Of a stretch of 64,000 bases of DNA, positions 27,020 through 36,125 are shown in pieces. Under the pieces are notes generated by a model. The model was not told the origin of the DNA. It did not search any database and worked only from the letters and a program-made list of their open reading frames with translations. Position numbers and translations under genes: made by a program. Origin of the DNA: Salinicoccus sesuvii (GTDB lineage Bacteria > Bacillota > Bacilli > Staphylococcales > Salinicoccaceae); the NCBI RefSeq assembly GCF_042648145.1, contig NZ_JBHRWV010000008.1:1-64000 (forward strand). Reading direction: 5' to 3'. The stretch's first letter is position 1. The number at the start of each line of letters is the position of its first letter.

Positions 27020-27784
27020 CTATAGCGCCACCTTGAGAGTTTGTATGACTTTTTCAGGATGTTCTGATCGCATCAGTGTTTCACCAACGAGTAGCGCACG
27101 CGCTCCGGCATTCTTCATGCGTTGTGCATCTGCTTCGGTGCGGATACCACTCTCTGCAATAAAAATCGTATCTGCATCACCGTACTTTGCTAAAAGCGCT
27201 TCTGTGTTTGCGATATCCACTTCGAATGTCTTTAGATCCCGGTTGTTGATGCCGATCAGCTCTGGCGCCAATTTCAACGCCCGCTCCATCTCCACATCGG
27301 TGTGCACTTCAACAATGCATTCCATGCCATAGCTACTGGCGTGGTCATACAGCCGCCTGAGTGTCTCGTCGTCAAGCGCGGCAACAATAAGCAAAATGAC
27401 ATCTGCACCGTAGAGGTAGGCGCGATCGACTTGGCGTTCGTCTATAATGAAATCCTTGTTTAGTACGGGGACATCAACCGCACATTTTACAGCCTCAAGA
27501 TCTCTCAATGATCCTTTGAAATAGTTGCGGTCCGTCAGAACAGAAATGACATCGACCCCACCCCTTACGTACTTCTCGGCCTGCGCCTTCGGGTCGATAT
27601 CAATATTGATATCTCCTTTCGAAGGGGAGGCCCGCTTCACTTCGCCGATGACTGACATCGTCTCGGCGTTTTCGAGCCTTTGCCTAAAAGATACCGGTCT
27701 GCGGCTTTTCACAACTTCCTGCGTATCCATTGCTTCCACTTCAGTGCGTTTATAAGAGATGATTTCTTCAAGTATTGCCGACAT
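27020..27784 (-). CDS. trpC: Indole-3-glycerol phosphate synthase
   Basis: Ring-closing decarboxylase making indole-3-glycerol phosphate from CdRP. 254 aa. Conserved IGEVKRASPSKGDI (about 46-59) with the catalytic Lys, VLNKDFIIDE (about 106-115) with the second Lys, GINNRDLKTFEVD (about 177-189), and IAESGI. AAAGGCGGAA precedes the ATG, one base after the trpD stop. Confidence 0.96.
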   Translation of the reverse strand: MSAILEEIISYKRTEVEAMDTQEVVKSRRPVSFRQRLENAETMSVIGEVKRASPSKGDINIDIDPKAQAEKYVRGGVDVISVLTDRNYFKGSLRDLEAVKCAVDVPVLNKDFIIDERQVDRAYLYGADVILLIVAALDDETLRRLYDHASSYGMECIVEVHTDVEMERALKLAPELIGINNRDLKTFEVDIANTEALLAKYGDADTIFIAESGIRTEADAQRMKNAGARALLVGETLMRSEHPEKVIQTLKVAL

Positions 27785-27785
27785 T

Positions 27786-28847
27786 TTAGATTCCGCCTTT
27801 CTGTGTATAATCGATCAGATGATTCAGCTTAGAGAGCGCTCTACCGGAATCAATACTCTCTCTCGCTTTTTCAATGCCTTCTCGTATTGTTTCGGCTACA
27901 CCGGCACTGAAAAGACCGATTCCCGCATTGAGTAAGACCGTATCCCGCTGTGCAGGCGTCGCTTCGCCTGATAGGACGTTCGTGAGAATCTCTGCATTCT
28001 CCCGGCTGTCGCCACCTGTGATTTCCTCTATCGCATATCTCGGCAGGCCAACTGATTCTGGCGTAAATGTCATGTTCGTGATGCGACCATTATCTAATAG
28101 TGTCATGTGATTTTCGCCAAGCAATGAAGCCTCATCCATTGAGCCTGCACCATTAATGACGACTGCCCGTTTTCTGCCAAGCCGTTTCAATACGTGGGCC
28201 ATCATCTCTACCTTATCCGCCTTATATACACCAAGAAATTGATAATCGAGCTTTACAGGATTGATCAATGGACCAATCAGGTTGAATATAGTCGGTACTT
28301 TGAGGTCGTTCCTCACTTTCATGACCTGCTTGATCTTCGGGTGCGCATGTGGCGCAAATAGAAAAGCGATGCCATTTGTATCCAACAGCAGATCAATGTC
28401 TTCGGGATTGAAAGAAAGAGACACTCCCACTTCCGACAATACATCCGAACTACCGGTCCGGCTGGTGACGCTTCGATTACCGTGTTTTGCAACCTTTACA
28501 CCGGCACCCGCTAGTACAAATGCTGATGTGGTGGAGATATTGAAGCTATTGGAACCATCTCCCCCGGTGCCACAGTTATCCATCACCCCTTCGAGATATC
28601 TATGAATCGGCATTGCGTGAGTTCTTAGCACTTCGACAAGTGCTGCGATTTCATCGACTGTCTCTCCTTTGGCCTTTAGACCCATAAGGAATGCTGCAAC
28701 CTCACTATCGGTAACTGATTCGGTCAACAATATCGATACCGCATCTTGCATTTCCTCAAATTTTAAATCTGCTCTCTCCGATAGCTTTGCCAAATATGGT
28801 TTCATGCTTCTTGTCGTTGTTTTCTGAACTGCTTCTAATCTCATCAT
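27786..28847 (-). CDS. trpD: Anthranilate phosphoribosyltransferase
   Basis: Transfers phosphoribosyl from PRPP to anthranilate. 353 aa. The PRPP/Mg motif DNCGTGGDGSNSFNIST (about 91-107) and KHGNRSVTSRTGSSDVLSE (about 119-137) are intact. First gene of this trp operon. The ATG pair at 28847/28844 has GGGAGG upstream; it adds about 14 residues relative to most TrpD proteins, and ATG 28805 would give the usual length but has no ribosome site. No trpE or trpG precedes it. Confidence 0.95.
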   Translation of the reverse strand: MMRLEAVQKTTTRSMKPYLAKLSERADLKFEEMQDAVSILLTESVTDSEVAAFLMGLKAKGETVDEIAALVEVLRTHAMPIHRYLEGVMDNCGTGGDGSNSFNISTTSAFVLAGAGVKVAKHGNRSVTSRTGSSDVLSEVGVSLSFNPEDIDLLLDTNGIAFLFAPHAHPKIKQVMKVRNDLKVPTIFNLIGPLINPVKLDYQFLGVYKADKVEMMAHVLKRLGRKRAVVINGAGSMDEASLLGENHMTLLDNGRITNMTFTPESVGLPRYAIEEITGGDSRENAEILTNVLSGEATPAQRDTVLLNAGIGLFSAGVAETIREGIEKARESIDSGRALSKLNHLIDYTQKGGI

Positions 28848-28865
28848 TTTTACCTCCCAGAATAT

Positions 28866-29085
28866 AAAAATCCTCCATAGACTTATAGTCTATGGAGGAC
28901 GATATCACCGCGGTGCCACCTCATATTGAACGCATTGCGCTCCAGCTTAACATCACGTAACGTGTGACAGACGTGTGCATTCGAATCAGGCCCATTCATA
29001 ATACAGGCATGCATCGGTTCCCAGTAATCCCGACTCTCTGTAGGCATGCGGTGTACTACTACTTGTTCTGATATGCACTAATTTT
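28866..29085 (-). promoter_or_regulatory. Tryptophan T-box riboswitch, proximal copy
   Basis: tRNA-sensing leader directly upstream of trpD. Minus-strand landmarks in order: stem I with AGAGAG and the GGGAACCGA region, a probable UGG (Trp) specifier at 28994-28992 within GAATGGGCC, the T-box AGGTGGCACCGCGG (28921-28908), and a terminator of 13 bp (28899-28871) followed by TTTTT (28870-28866). Uncharged tRNA-Trp pairing to the T-box would favour the antiterminator. This is the second of two consecutive T-boxes. Confidence 0.9.
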
Positions 29086-29099
29086 CTTTTTTAAAATAC

Positions 29100-29358
29100 A
29101 AAAAGCTCCCCTGTCTCTTAAAAAGGACGGGGAGCCGTGGTACCACCTTTATTGACCAGCTGTTGCTGGTCCACTCAAGATGTGGATACACTATATCCAC
29201 ATCAGCCATGTAACGTTGGTAGACGCCAGTGCCTTTTGGCAACCGGTTATACAGAAGTCCATTCACAAAATCATTGCACCGGTTCACAGCACCCACCGGC
29301 TCTCTTTGGCATTGAGAAATTGCTACTTCTCTTCTTCAATCAATATATTCATTTGATT
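29100..29358 (-). promoter_or_regulatory. Tryptophan T-box riboswitch, distal copy
   Basis: First leader unit after the trp promoter. Minus-strand landmarks: AGAGAGCCGG...AACCGG stem I, a classical specifier loop GTGAATGGAC with UGG at 29261-29259, the T-box AAGGTGGTACCACGG (29149-29135), and a terminator built on GCTCCCC/GGGGAGC (29105-29135) with five T (29104-29100). Together with the proximal copy it fills the 600-base gap between trpD and the C-S lyase gene. Confidence 0.92.
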
Positions 29359-29365
29359 GGATATC

Positions 29366-29394
29366 ATATTAATACATATTGGAGACGATGACAA
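29366..29394 (-). promoter_or_regulatory. Probable trp operon promoter
   Basis: Minus-strand TTGTCA (29389-29394) and TAATAT (29366-29371) have a 17-base spacer and lie just upstream of the first T-box stem I. Confidence 0.6.
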
Positions 29395-29444
29395 CCCTTA
29401 AGCTCAAAAAAAGAAAACTTTTTCAGAATTATTCGTCTTTTCGA

Positions 29445-30635
29445 CTAGTCGAGATCTTTAAATGCATCTTTAATTCTGTTCATGGCTTCTTCTAGCACAG
29501 AGCGTGGGGAAGGGACACAGATTCTCTGGAAATCATTACCTTCTTTGCCGAACATCTTGCCGTCTTCGAGAAGTACGTTAGCCTCATTGTAGATGCGGTC
29601 GTGAACCGCCTTCTCAGAGATACCATAACCGCTGAAATCCATCCAAAGCACATAGGTCCCGGCTGGACGATGGACTTTGACCTTTGGCATTTCTCGCTCT
29701 AGGAAGTCGAGGATAAAATCGATGTTGCCGTCGATATATGCCTTCACCTGTTCGAGCCATTCGTCTCCTTCATTGTACGCTGCAATCAGCGCTGCCACTG
29801 TAAACGGACTCGGCAGACTCATCCCTTGTTCATCTTGGAATTTTTTCCTAAGTGCCTCATCGGAAATGATGACGTTCGTACAATGCAGCCCCGCCAGATT
29901 GAATGTCTTATTGATAGCGGTCAGTGTAACAATGTGAGCTGTATGCCTAGACGCCTTGATGATTGGGGTGAACGACTCGCCCACCCGGATCAGATCGCCG
30001 TGAATCTCATCTGCGATGATGGTGACATCATTGTCATGACAAATATCTGAAAGCCGCTGCAGTTCATCCGGTCGTATGATGTTGCCGGTCGGATTGTGTG
30101 GGTTGCACATGATGAACATTGATGTGTCGGCTTCTTTAGCCAATGCTTCAAATCCTTCAAAATCAATGCTGTAACTTCCACCTTCATTGTGTATCATTGC
30201 ATTATTTCTTACAATGCGACCATTATCTTCTATCGCCGAAGTAAAAGGCGGATAAACCGGGCGCTGTATGATGATGCCATCCCCTTTTGTGGAATACGCT
30301 TTGACCGCGATATTCAAGGAGTGTACTGTACCCGGTGCATAGACGATTTCTTTCTTCTCTATATTCCAGTCATACTTCCGAGAAAACCACTTCTGTATGG
30401 ATGCATAGTAAGTATTTGGAGCAATCGTATAGCCAAATATTTGATGATCGACCGTCTTTCTTAGAGCGTCGACAATCGGTGCGGCCACCTGGAAATCCAT
30501 ATCTGCGGTAAACAGCGGGATAGTATCTTCATCATAGCGTTCCGTCAATCCGAACTCCTTGATCATTTCACCGCCATCCCATTTCATGGCGTATGTATTT
30601 CTTCTGTTGATTGGTGTATCAAAATCGTATTTCAA
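29445..30635 (-). CDS. MalY/PatB family PLP-dependent C-S lyase
   Basis: Fold-type I aminotransferase-like enzyme (396 aa) that cleaves C-S bonds, for example in cystathionine or cysteine conjugates. The N-terminus KYDFDTPINRRNTYAMKWD is typical of the MalY/PatB group. PLP contacts: NPHNPTGN (about 175), IADEIHGDL (about 207) and the Schiff-base Lys in AINKTFNLAG (about 238). Start: TTG 30635 with AGGAGGGG 5 bases upstream; the longer frame to 30668 adds 11 residues without a ribosome site. A palindrome at 30653-30669 may control it. A true aminotransferase activity is less likely but cannot be excluded. Confidence 0.85.
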   Translation of the reverse strand: MKYDFDTPINRRNTYAMKWDGGEMIKEFGLTERYDEDTIPLFTADMDFQVAAPIVDALRKTVDHQIFGYTIAPNTYYASIQKWFSRKYDWNIEKKEIVYAPGTVHSLNIAVKAYSTKGDGIIIQRPVYPPFTSAIEDNGRIVRNNAMIHNEGGSYSIDFEGFEALAKEADTSMFIMCNPHNPTGNIIRPDELQRLSDICHDNDVTIIADEIHGDLIRVGESFTPIIKASRHTAHIVTLTAINKTFNLAGLHCTNVIISDEALRKKFQDEQGMSLPSPFTVAALIAAYNEGDEWLEQVKAYIDGNIDFILDFLEREMPKVKVHRPAGTYVLWMDFSGYGISEKAVHDRIYNEANVLLEDGKMFGKEGNDFQRICVPSPRSVLEEAMNRIKDAFKDLD

Positions 30636-30652
30636 CTCGACCCCTCCTAATG

Positions 30653-30673
30653 ATTGCATATGTTGCAATTATA
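30653..30673 (-). promoter_or_regulatory. Palindrome overlapping a -10 box before the C-S lyase gene
   Basis: ATTGCA-N5-TGCAAT (30653-30669) overlaps TATAAT (30668-30673, minus strand), just upstream of the ribosome site of the C-S lyase gene. The position suits a repressor operator; the regulator is unknown. Confidence 0.4.
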
Positions 30674-30720
30674 AACTCAAAACACGAAGATATGAAACGA
30701 TTCGATTATCCACATGGAAT

Positions 30721-31311
30721 CTATATTCGATCATTAAGCATGCGGTTGGCTATGCTTAGAGATCCTTCATGCGAAATCCGCTCGTATAGCTGCTTTAGCG
30801 TTTCTTCGGATATATTGCTTTCATTCTCGACCCACAGCTGATACATATTGATCATGCCGGATACATGATACTCTATAAGGTACTCGTATTCTTCAGTTTC
30901 TCGGATATTGAGCTCTCGGACAAAATTCATGATGATGCCGCGCACTCTTGCTTTCAGCTCATGAGTGAATTTTGGATCTCCGCCTGGCCCAAGCAAAATG
31001 GCAATCCGCTCACCATGATCCTTTAGATACTCGGAAACGCCATTAATTGATTCTTGTATCTTGCCATCGTTGTTACGCAACTCTTTGAGTGGATCAATTA
31101 GCATGTCTTCAGTCGGCATTAGAGCCGCCTTCTGTATTTCCAGTACTTCATAGACATCCGAAAAATACGTATAGAAAGTCCCTCTATTGTATCCGGCCAA
31201 ATCCGTTATATCCCGAACTGTAATCTTTTCTATGGGTTTTTCTATATATAAGGACCAAAATGCGTCTAGAAGATTTTTTCGCGTCTCTTCCTTACGACTT
31301 GATTTCGACAT
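30721..31311 (-). CDS. TetR/AcrR family transcriptional regulator
   Basis: 196 aa. The N-terminal helix-turn-helix is clear: ETRKNLLDAFWSLYIEKP, then ITVRDITDLAGYNRGTFYTYFSD (about 33-55). The C-terminal ligand domain is divergent and helical. Start ATG 31311 (MSKSSRKEE) has AGAGGGAAG upstream. Divergent from the RND exporter with about 130 bases between starts, which suggests it represses that exporter. The inducer is unknown. Confidence 0.9.
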   Translation of the reverse strand: MSKSSRKEETRKNLLDAFWSLYIEKPIEKITVRDITDLAGYNRGTFYTYFSDVYEVLEIQKAALMPTEDMLIDPLKELRNNDGKIQESINGVSEYLKDHGERIAILLGPGGDPKFTHELKARVRGIIMNFVRELNIRETEEYEYLIEYHVSGMINMYQLWVENESNISEETLKQLYERISHEGSLSIANRMLNDRI

Positions 31312-31338
31312 AATCTTCCCTCTTTTCAACACTTGGCA

Positions 31339-31402
31339 TTGGATTGTTTATTGAATGAACTATATAATATGACTTACTATTGAACATTGTACAACATGTT
31401 GT
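31339..31402 (+). promoter_or_regulatory. Promoter and candidate TetR operator of the RND exporter
   Basis: TTGGAT (31339-31344) and TATAAT (31363-31368) have an 18-base spacer. Downstream, ACAACATGTTGT (31391-31402) is a perfect 12-bp palindrome near the expected transcription start, where the neighbouring TetR-type protein could bind. Confidence 0.45.
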
Positions 31403-31442
31403 TGGATTAGGGTATCCATTAAAATTTATAGGAGTGAAAGTT

Positions 31443-34400
31443 TTGAGACTAGCGGATTTTTCAATAAAAAGACCAAAATTCACCATCGTCGTCATGATTA
31501 TTCTGATTTTACTCGGAGCCGTATCATTGACGAGATTACCGCTCCAGCTCCTGCCGAACGTACAGCCTCCCGTTGCAGCAGTAGCAACTACATATCAGGG
31601 TGCTGGACCTGAGGAAGTCATGCAGGATGTCACTCGGCCACTAGAAGCGGAACTGTCGACTGTCAGTGGCCTGACGAATATCACCTCCCAATCACAGGAG
31701 AGTTCATCTATCATTATTCTTGAATTCGGATACGACATGACGATAGAAGACGTCGAAAACGAAATCACTCGGACAATTAGTGATACCGAACTGCCCGATC
31801 AGGCTGGAGATCCTTCCTTCCTGGAGTTCGATATCACCATGTTCCCAAGCATGACCCTTGCTGTTACTTCGGAGAATGAAAGTATCGGTGAATTTCAAGG
31901 ACAGGTCGAAGATCTGATTAGTGAACTTGAGAACATCAATGGTGTGGCTTCGATCAGCGAAACCGGCAACATTACAGAGGAGATCAGTGTCACGCTCGAC
32001 ACGGAAGCACTGGAACAATATCAGTTGAGCCAAAGTGACATTGCCAATATTATCGAGGCGAATAATATCTCCATTCCAAACGGCACCATCGTCGATGAAG
32101 AAGCAGGAGAATCCATCACTACGCGTACAATAAGCAATATCGATGGCGTAGAATCCCTTGAGCAGCTCGTCCTGCTCGATCTACCTGAGGATGGTGGTAC
32201 TGTAACGCTTGATGATGTCGCAGATGTAGCCATCACTGAGGTGGACAACGATGTCTTCACACGACTGAACCAGGAGGAGGCGATGCAGGTTGAAATGAGC
32301 CTGTCATCGGACTCAAACGCCTCTACCGTCAATTCCGAGTTCCGTTCTGTACTGGAAGAAAAGCTCGACACGGAAGAGTTTGAAAATCTGACTGCAGAAA
32401 TCCTATACGATGAGGGTGAATATATCGACATTGCCATAAACAGTGTCTACCTCTCACTGATCAGTGGAGCGATTCTTGCGATGGTCGTCCTTTTCGCTTT
32501 CCTGCGTAATCTGAGATCACCACTCATCATCGGTATCGCCATTCCATTTTCAGTCATTACAACATTTGCATTGTTGTTCTTTACAGATATCAGCATCAAT
32601 ATGATGACACTCGGTGGACTGGCTCTTGGTATCGGTATGCTCGTCGACAACGCTGTTGTTGTCATAGAGAACATTTACAGACATCTATCCATGGGCAAGC
32701 AGCCCAAGCAGGCAGCGGCCGATGGGGCAAGAGAAGTTGCTGGTGCCATCACAGCATCGACCATGACGACAGCTGCAGTCTTCTTACCGGTTGTATTCGT
32801 TAGTGGTCTGGTCGGCCAATTGTTCACACCATTCGCAATTACCGTGGTTTTCAGCCTGCTTGCATCTCTGTTTGTTGCATTGACTATAGTACCTATGCTC
32901 TCAAGCCGCATTCTTACTGCCCTACCGGCAGATGCAGAAGACAAGCGTCAGAATCGCTCGTATATGAAAGTCATCAGGAAACTATCACGCTGGACACTTG
33001 CACACCGAGTACTCGTGTTGTTCCTGACAGGCGTCATCCTCGCGGTCGGTGTTGTAGGCATCTATCTCCAAGGCATCAACCTGCTGCCTGAGAGTGATGA
33101 AGGTGCGTTGACTGTCGAAGTGACTATGCCACAAGACGCCATTCTATCCGACACGGAAGAAACGATTAGCCGTATAGAGGAAAAGCTTGAAGAATACTCA
33201 GAAGTCGATTTCTATATGAGTACCATTGGATCTGGTTCCACCATGAGTCCAGTCAACGAAAGTAACGTCGGAAGCATCACAGTAACAATGGTCGACCCAG
33301 GAGACCGCAATACTACGACTAATGAATTTATCCGAAATATTGAAAGTGAAATCGAGAACGTGGATACCAGTGCTGATATCAGTGTCAATCCGGTATCCCA
33401 GACAGGAACCGGTTCAGATCCGAACACACTGACTGTAAATCTTTCCGATGAAAATCCAGAGAATCTCGAAGAATCCGAAAATACGATTATTGAAGCACTG
33501 GAAGAAGATAGTAGAATAGAAGAAGTCACTTCGAGCCGTGAGAATATGATTCAGGAGCTGCAAGTCAGAGTCGACCGCCAAGCTGCGCGGGAGAACGGTC
33601 TGCAACCAGGAGAGATCGGCACTGCCATCTACGAGGCAACGAATGGTGTGCCTGCCTCCACTGTTTCAGAAGGCAATGACTTCCTGACAATCAATGTCAG
33701 ATACCCAGAGAGTGTTACATCAAGTCTTGAAGACTTTGAAAATATCCGAATTGTGAATGGTCAAGGGGAGTACGTGCCTATTGGCGATGTCTCTGAGTTC
33801 GAGGAAGCTGAAACATTACCGTTGATCACCCGTATCGATCAGAGGGAAACGACTGAGCTTACAGTGCGCTACGATCCACAGATGAGCTTGAACCAGGCTG
33901 GAGGCCATGTAGAATCGATTATAGACGATACCGATTTCAGCGATGATACTGATACTTCCATCGGCGGCGATCTTGAAATGTTGACTGATGCCATTCCTCA
34001 GTTAACACTCGCTGTCATACTCGGCATCATCTTTATCTATCTTGTTATGGTCGCACAATTTGAATCATTCAAGCACCCATTCGTTGTACTATTTGCTCTG
34101 CCACTGAGCATCATCGGTGTGATGTTCTCATTGCTCATCACAAATAACCCACTCAGTGTAATAGCTGTAGTAGGGATTATCCTGTTGCTTGGTATCGTCG
34201 TCAATAACGCCATACTTCTAATAGATTACATTAATCAGCAGAAGGAGAAAGGCATGCCGACGATTGAAGCAATTGAAAAAAGTGTACAAGACCGCTTCCG
34301 TCCGATTGTTATTACCGCGCTTACCACTGCACTGGGTATGCTGCCTCTTGCAATTGGCATCGGCGAAGGTGCTGAACTCGTTGCACCGATGGGTGTCGTT

Positions 34401-34748
34401 GTTATTGGTGGGTTAGTCAGCAGTACATTCTTGACGCTATTCATCATCCCGATCATATACAGCTACTTCGATAATGAAACGAGAAAAATGAATAAGAAGT
34501 ATATGACACCTGACGGTGAGATTATTACTCAAAAGGAAATCGATGCAAACAAACGGAAAGAACAGGAACTGGCCTCAACAACTGATGACTACGACTACAG
34601 TGATTCTACATCAGAGACAGTTACGGATGAATACAACGCACCAAAAGTACAAGAAGATCATCCATCCTCGAAAAATTCTGAAGAAAATTATCTTGATGAG
34701 TTACAGCGTTTGATCGACAGAATGAAAAAAGATAGAAGAAACGACTAA
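31443..34748 (+). CDS. RND superfamily efflux transporter (AcrB/SwrC-like)
   Basis: About 1101 aa proton-driven exporter with twelve membrane helices and two large extracytoplasmic loops (about residues 30-335 and 520-820). RND signatures: LPLQLLPNVQPP after helix 1, the helix 4 motif GMLVDNAVVVIENIYR (one Asp, where AcrB has two), and GIVVNNAILLIDYIN in helix 10. A long acidic cytoplasmic tail follows the last helix. Start TTG 31443 has AGGAG 8 bases upstream; the ATG at 31380 overlaps the promoter region. No adaptor protein or outer-membrane partner is expected in a Gram-positive cell. The substrate is unknown; surfactant, fatty acid or drug export are family possibilities. Confidence 0.88.
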   Translation: MRLADFSIKRPKFTIVVMIILILLGAVSLTRLPLQLLPNVQPPVAAVATTYQGAGPEEVMQDVTRPLEAELSTVSGLTNITSQSQESSSIIILEFGYDMTIEDVENEITRTISDTELPDQAGDPSFLEFDITMFPSMTLAVTSENESIGEFQGQVEDLISELENINGVASISETGNITEEISVTLDTEALEQYQLSQSDIANIIEANNISIPNGTIVDEEAGESITTRTISNIDGVESLEQLVLLDLPEDGGTVTLDDVADVAITEVDNDVFTRLNQEEAMQVEMSLSSDSNASTVNSEFRSVLEEKLDTEEFENLTAEILYDEGEYIDIAINSVYLSLISGAILAMVVLFAFLRNLRSPLIIGIAIPFSVITTFALLFFTDISINMMTLGGLALGIGMLVDNAVVVIENIYRHLSMGKQPKQAAADGAREVAGAITASTMTTAAVFLPVVFVSGLVGQLFTPFAITVVFSLLASLFVALTIVPMLSSRILTALPADAEDKRQNRSYMKVIRKLSRWTLAHRVLVLFLTGVILAVGVVGIYLQGINLLPESDEGALTVEVTMPQDAILSDTEETISRIEEKLEEYSEVDFYMSTIGSGSTMSPVNESNVGSITVTMVDPGDRNTTTNEFIRNIESEIENVDTSADISVNPVSQTGTGSDPNTLTVNLSDENPENLEESENTIIEALEEDSRIEEVTSSRENMIQELQVRVDRQAARENGLQPGEIGTAIYEATNGVPASTVSEGNDFLTINVRYPESVTSSLEDFENIRIVNGQGEYVPIGDVSEFEEAETLPLITRIDQRETTELTVRYDPQMSLNQAGGHVESIIDDTDFSDDTDTSIGGDLEMLTDAIPQLTLAVILGIIFIYLVMVAQFESFKHPFVVLFALPLSIIGVMFSLLITNNPLSVIAVVGIILLLGIVVNNAILLIDYINQQKEKGMPTIEAIEKSVQDRFRPIVITALTTALGMLPLAIGIGEGAELVAPMGVVVIGGLVSSTFLTLFIIPIIYSYFDNETRKMNKKYMTPDGEIITQKEIDANKRKEQELASTTDDYDYSDSTSETVTDEYNAPKVQEDHPSSKNSEENYLDELQRLIDRMKKDRRND

Positions 34749-34758
34749 CGCATAAGAA

Positions 34759-34795
34759 AAAGGCGGTTCATCCAATTGGATGAACCGCCTTTTTT
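34759..34795. terminator. Bidirectional terminator between the RND gene and gluD
   Basis: A perfect 14-bp stem (AAGGCGGTTCATCC and complement) with an AATT loop has A/T runs on both sides. It serves the converging exporter and glutamate dehydrogenase genes. Confidence 0.9.
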
Positions 34796-34810
34796 AATGC
34801 ACTGGATAAC

Positions 34811-36055
34811 CTACGCCCAGCCTCTATAGCGCGCAGCTTCAGCTGTACGTTTGATTCCGATGATGTAAGCCGCAAGACGCATGTCGATATGACGCTTCTC
34901 ATGGAGATCGTAAATATCATCGAAAGCCTTCTTCAGCTTGATTTCAAGCTTCTCATTCACTTCATCTTCATCCCAGTAGTAGCCCTGATTATTCTGAACC
35001 CACTCGAAATAAGAAACCGTTACACCGCCTGCAGATGCTAAAACATCCGGCACAATGAGCTTTCCATTATCAGTTAGGATACGTGTTGCTTCTTTTGTGG
35101 TTGGTCCATTGGCCGCTTCACAGATGATGTCAGCTTTGACACTGTGTGCATTATCGACAGTGATTTGGTTAGCGATGGCTGCTGGAATCAGAACGTCGCA
35201 ATCGATACCGAAAAGCTCTTCATTCTTCATTACGTCATCAAAAAGGTTCGTCACCATACCGAAACTATCGCGACGGTCGAGAAGATAGTCTATATCCAGG
35301 CCATTCGGATCGTGAAGTGCACCGTTGGCATCAGATATACCGACAATCTTTGCCCCTTTGTCGGAAAGAATTTTGGCAAGGAAGCTACCTGCGTTGCCAA
35401 AGCCCTGAATGACGACACGAATATCTTCTATTCTCATACCACGCTTTTCAAGCGCCTGTTGCAGACAGATGATGACACCCATTGCAGTCGCACGGTCCCT
35501 GCCTTGGGAGCCACCAAGAACAAGTGGTTTACCAGTGATGAATCCTGGAGAGTTAAATTCATCGATGATACTGTATTCGTCCATCATCCATGCCATGATT
35601 TGGGAGTTGGTAAAGACATCCGGTGCTGGAATATCCTTAGTCGGCCCGACAATCTGGGAAATGGCCCGAACATATCCACGGCTAAGCCTTTCGACTTCAG
35701 CGATGCTCATTTCTCGCGGATCACACACGATGCCGCCTTTACCCCCACCATATGGCAAGTTCACTATTCCTGATTTCAAGGTCATCCACATTGACAGAGC
35801 AACGACTTCCTCTTCGTTGACATCAGGGTGGAATCGTACGCCTCCCTTAGTTGGCCCAACAGCATCGTTGTGCTGCGCACGGTAGCCCGTGAAAACTTTT
35901 ACGGAACCGTCATCCATACGCACCGGAATGCGTACTTTAAGAAGACGTAGTGGTTCTTTGATCAGTTCATACATCCCCTCGTCAAAGCCGAGCTTGTCTA
36001 GAGCTTCATGAATGATGGCCTGTGTGGAAGTGATAAGATTAGATTTATCTGACAT
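34811..36055 (-). CDS. gluD: NAD-specific glutamate dehydrogenase
   Basis: Oxidative deamination of glutamate to 2-oxoglutarate and ammonia, 414 aa hexameric type. Motifs: KGGVRFHPDVNEEE (about 69-82), the catalytic-lysine stretch LPYGGGKGGI (about 100-109), PAPDVFTNSQIMAWMMDEY, and Rossmann GFGNAGS (about 216). AGAGGCGGA precedes the ATG. It lies downstream of rocD on the same strand, so it can finish the breakdown of ornithine- or proline-derived glutamate. Confidence 0.95.
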   Translation of the reverse strand: MSDKSNLITSTQAIIHEALDKLGFDEGMYELIKEPLRLLKVRIPVRMDDGSVKVFTGYRAQHNDAVGPTKGGVRFHPDVNEEEVVALSMWMTLKSGIVNLPYGGGKGGIVCDPREMSIAEVERLSRGYVRAISQIVGPTKDIPAPDVFTNSQIMAWMMDEYSIIDEFNSPGFITGKPLVLGGSQGRDRATAMGVIICLQQALEKRGMRIEDIRVVIQGFGNAGSFLAKILSDKGAKIVGISDANGALHDPNGLDIDYLLDRRDSFGMVTNLFDDVMKNEELFGIDCDVLIPAAIANQITVDNAHSVKADIICEAANGPTTKEATRILTDNGKLIVPDVLASAGGVTVSYFEWVQNNQGYYWDEDEVNEKLEIKLKKAFDDIYDLHEKRHIDMRLAAYIIGIKRTAEAARYRGWA

Positions 36056-36125
36056 TTTGTATCCGCCTCTTTTATGGAACTGTTTTCACTGCTATTGTAA
36101 CACATTAAAGACTGTTTGAAAGGGG

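Noticed and set aside
28848..29444. A missing small gene or leader peptide in the 600-base gap
   Set aside because: The whole stretch is explained by two T-box leaders and the promoter; no Trp-rich leader peptide with a ribosome site was seen.
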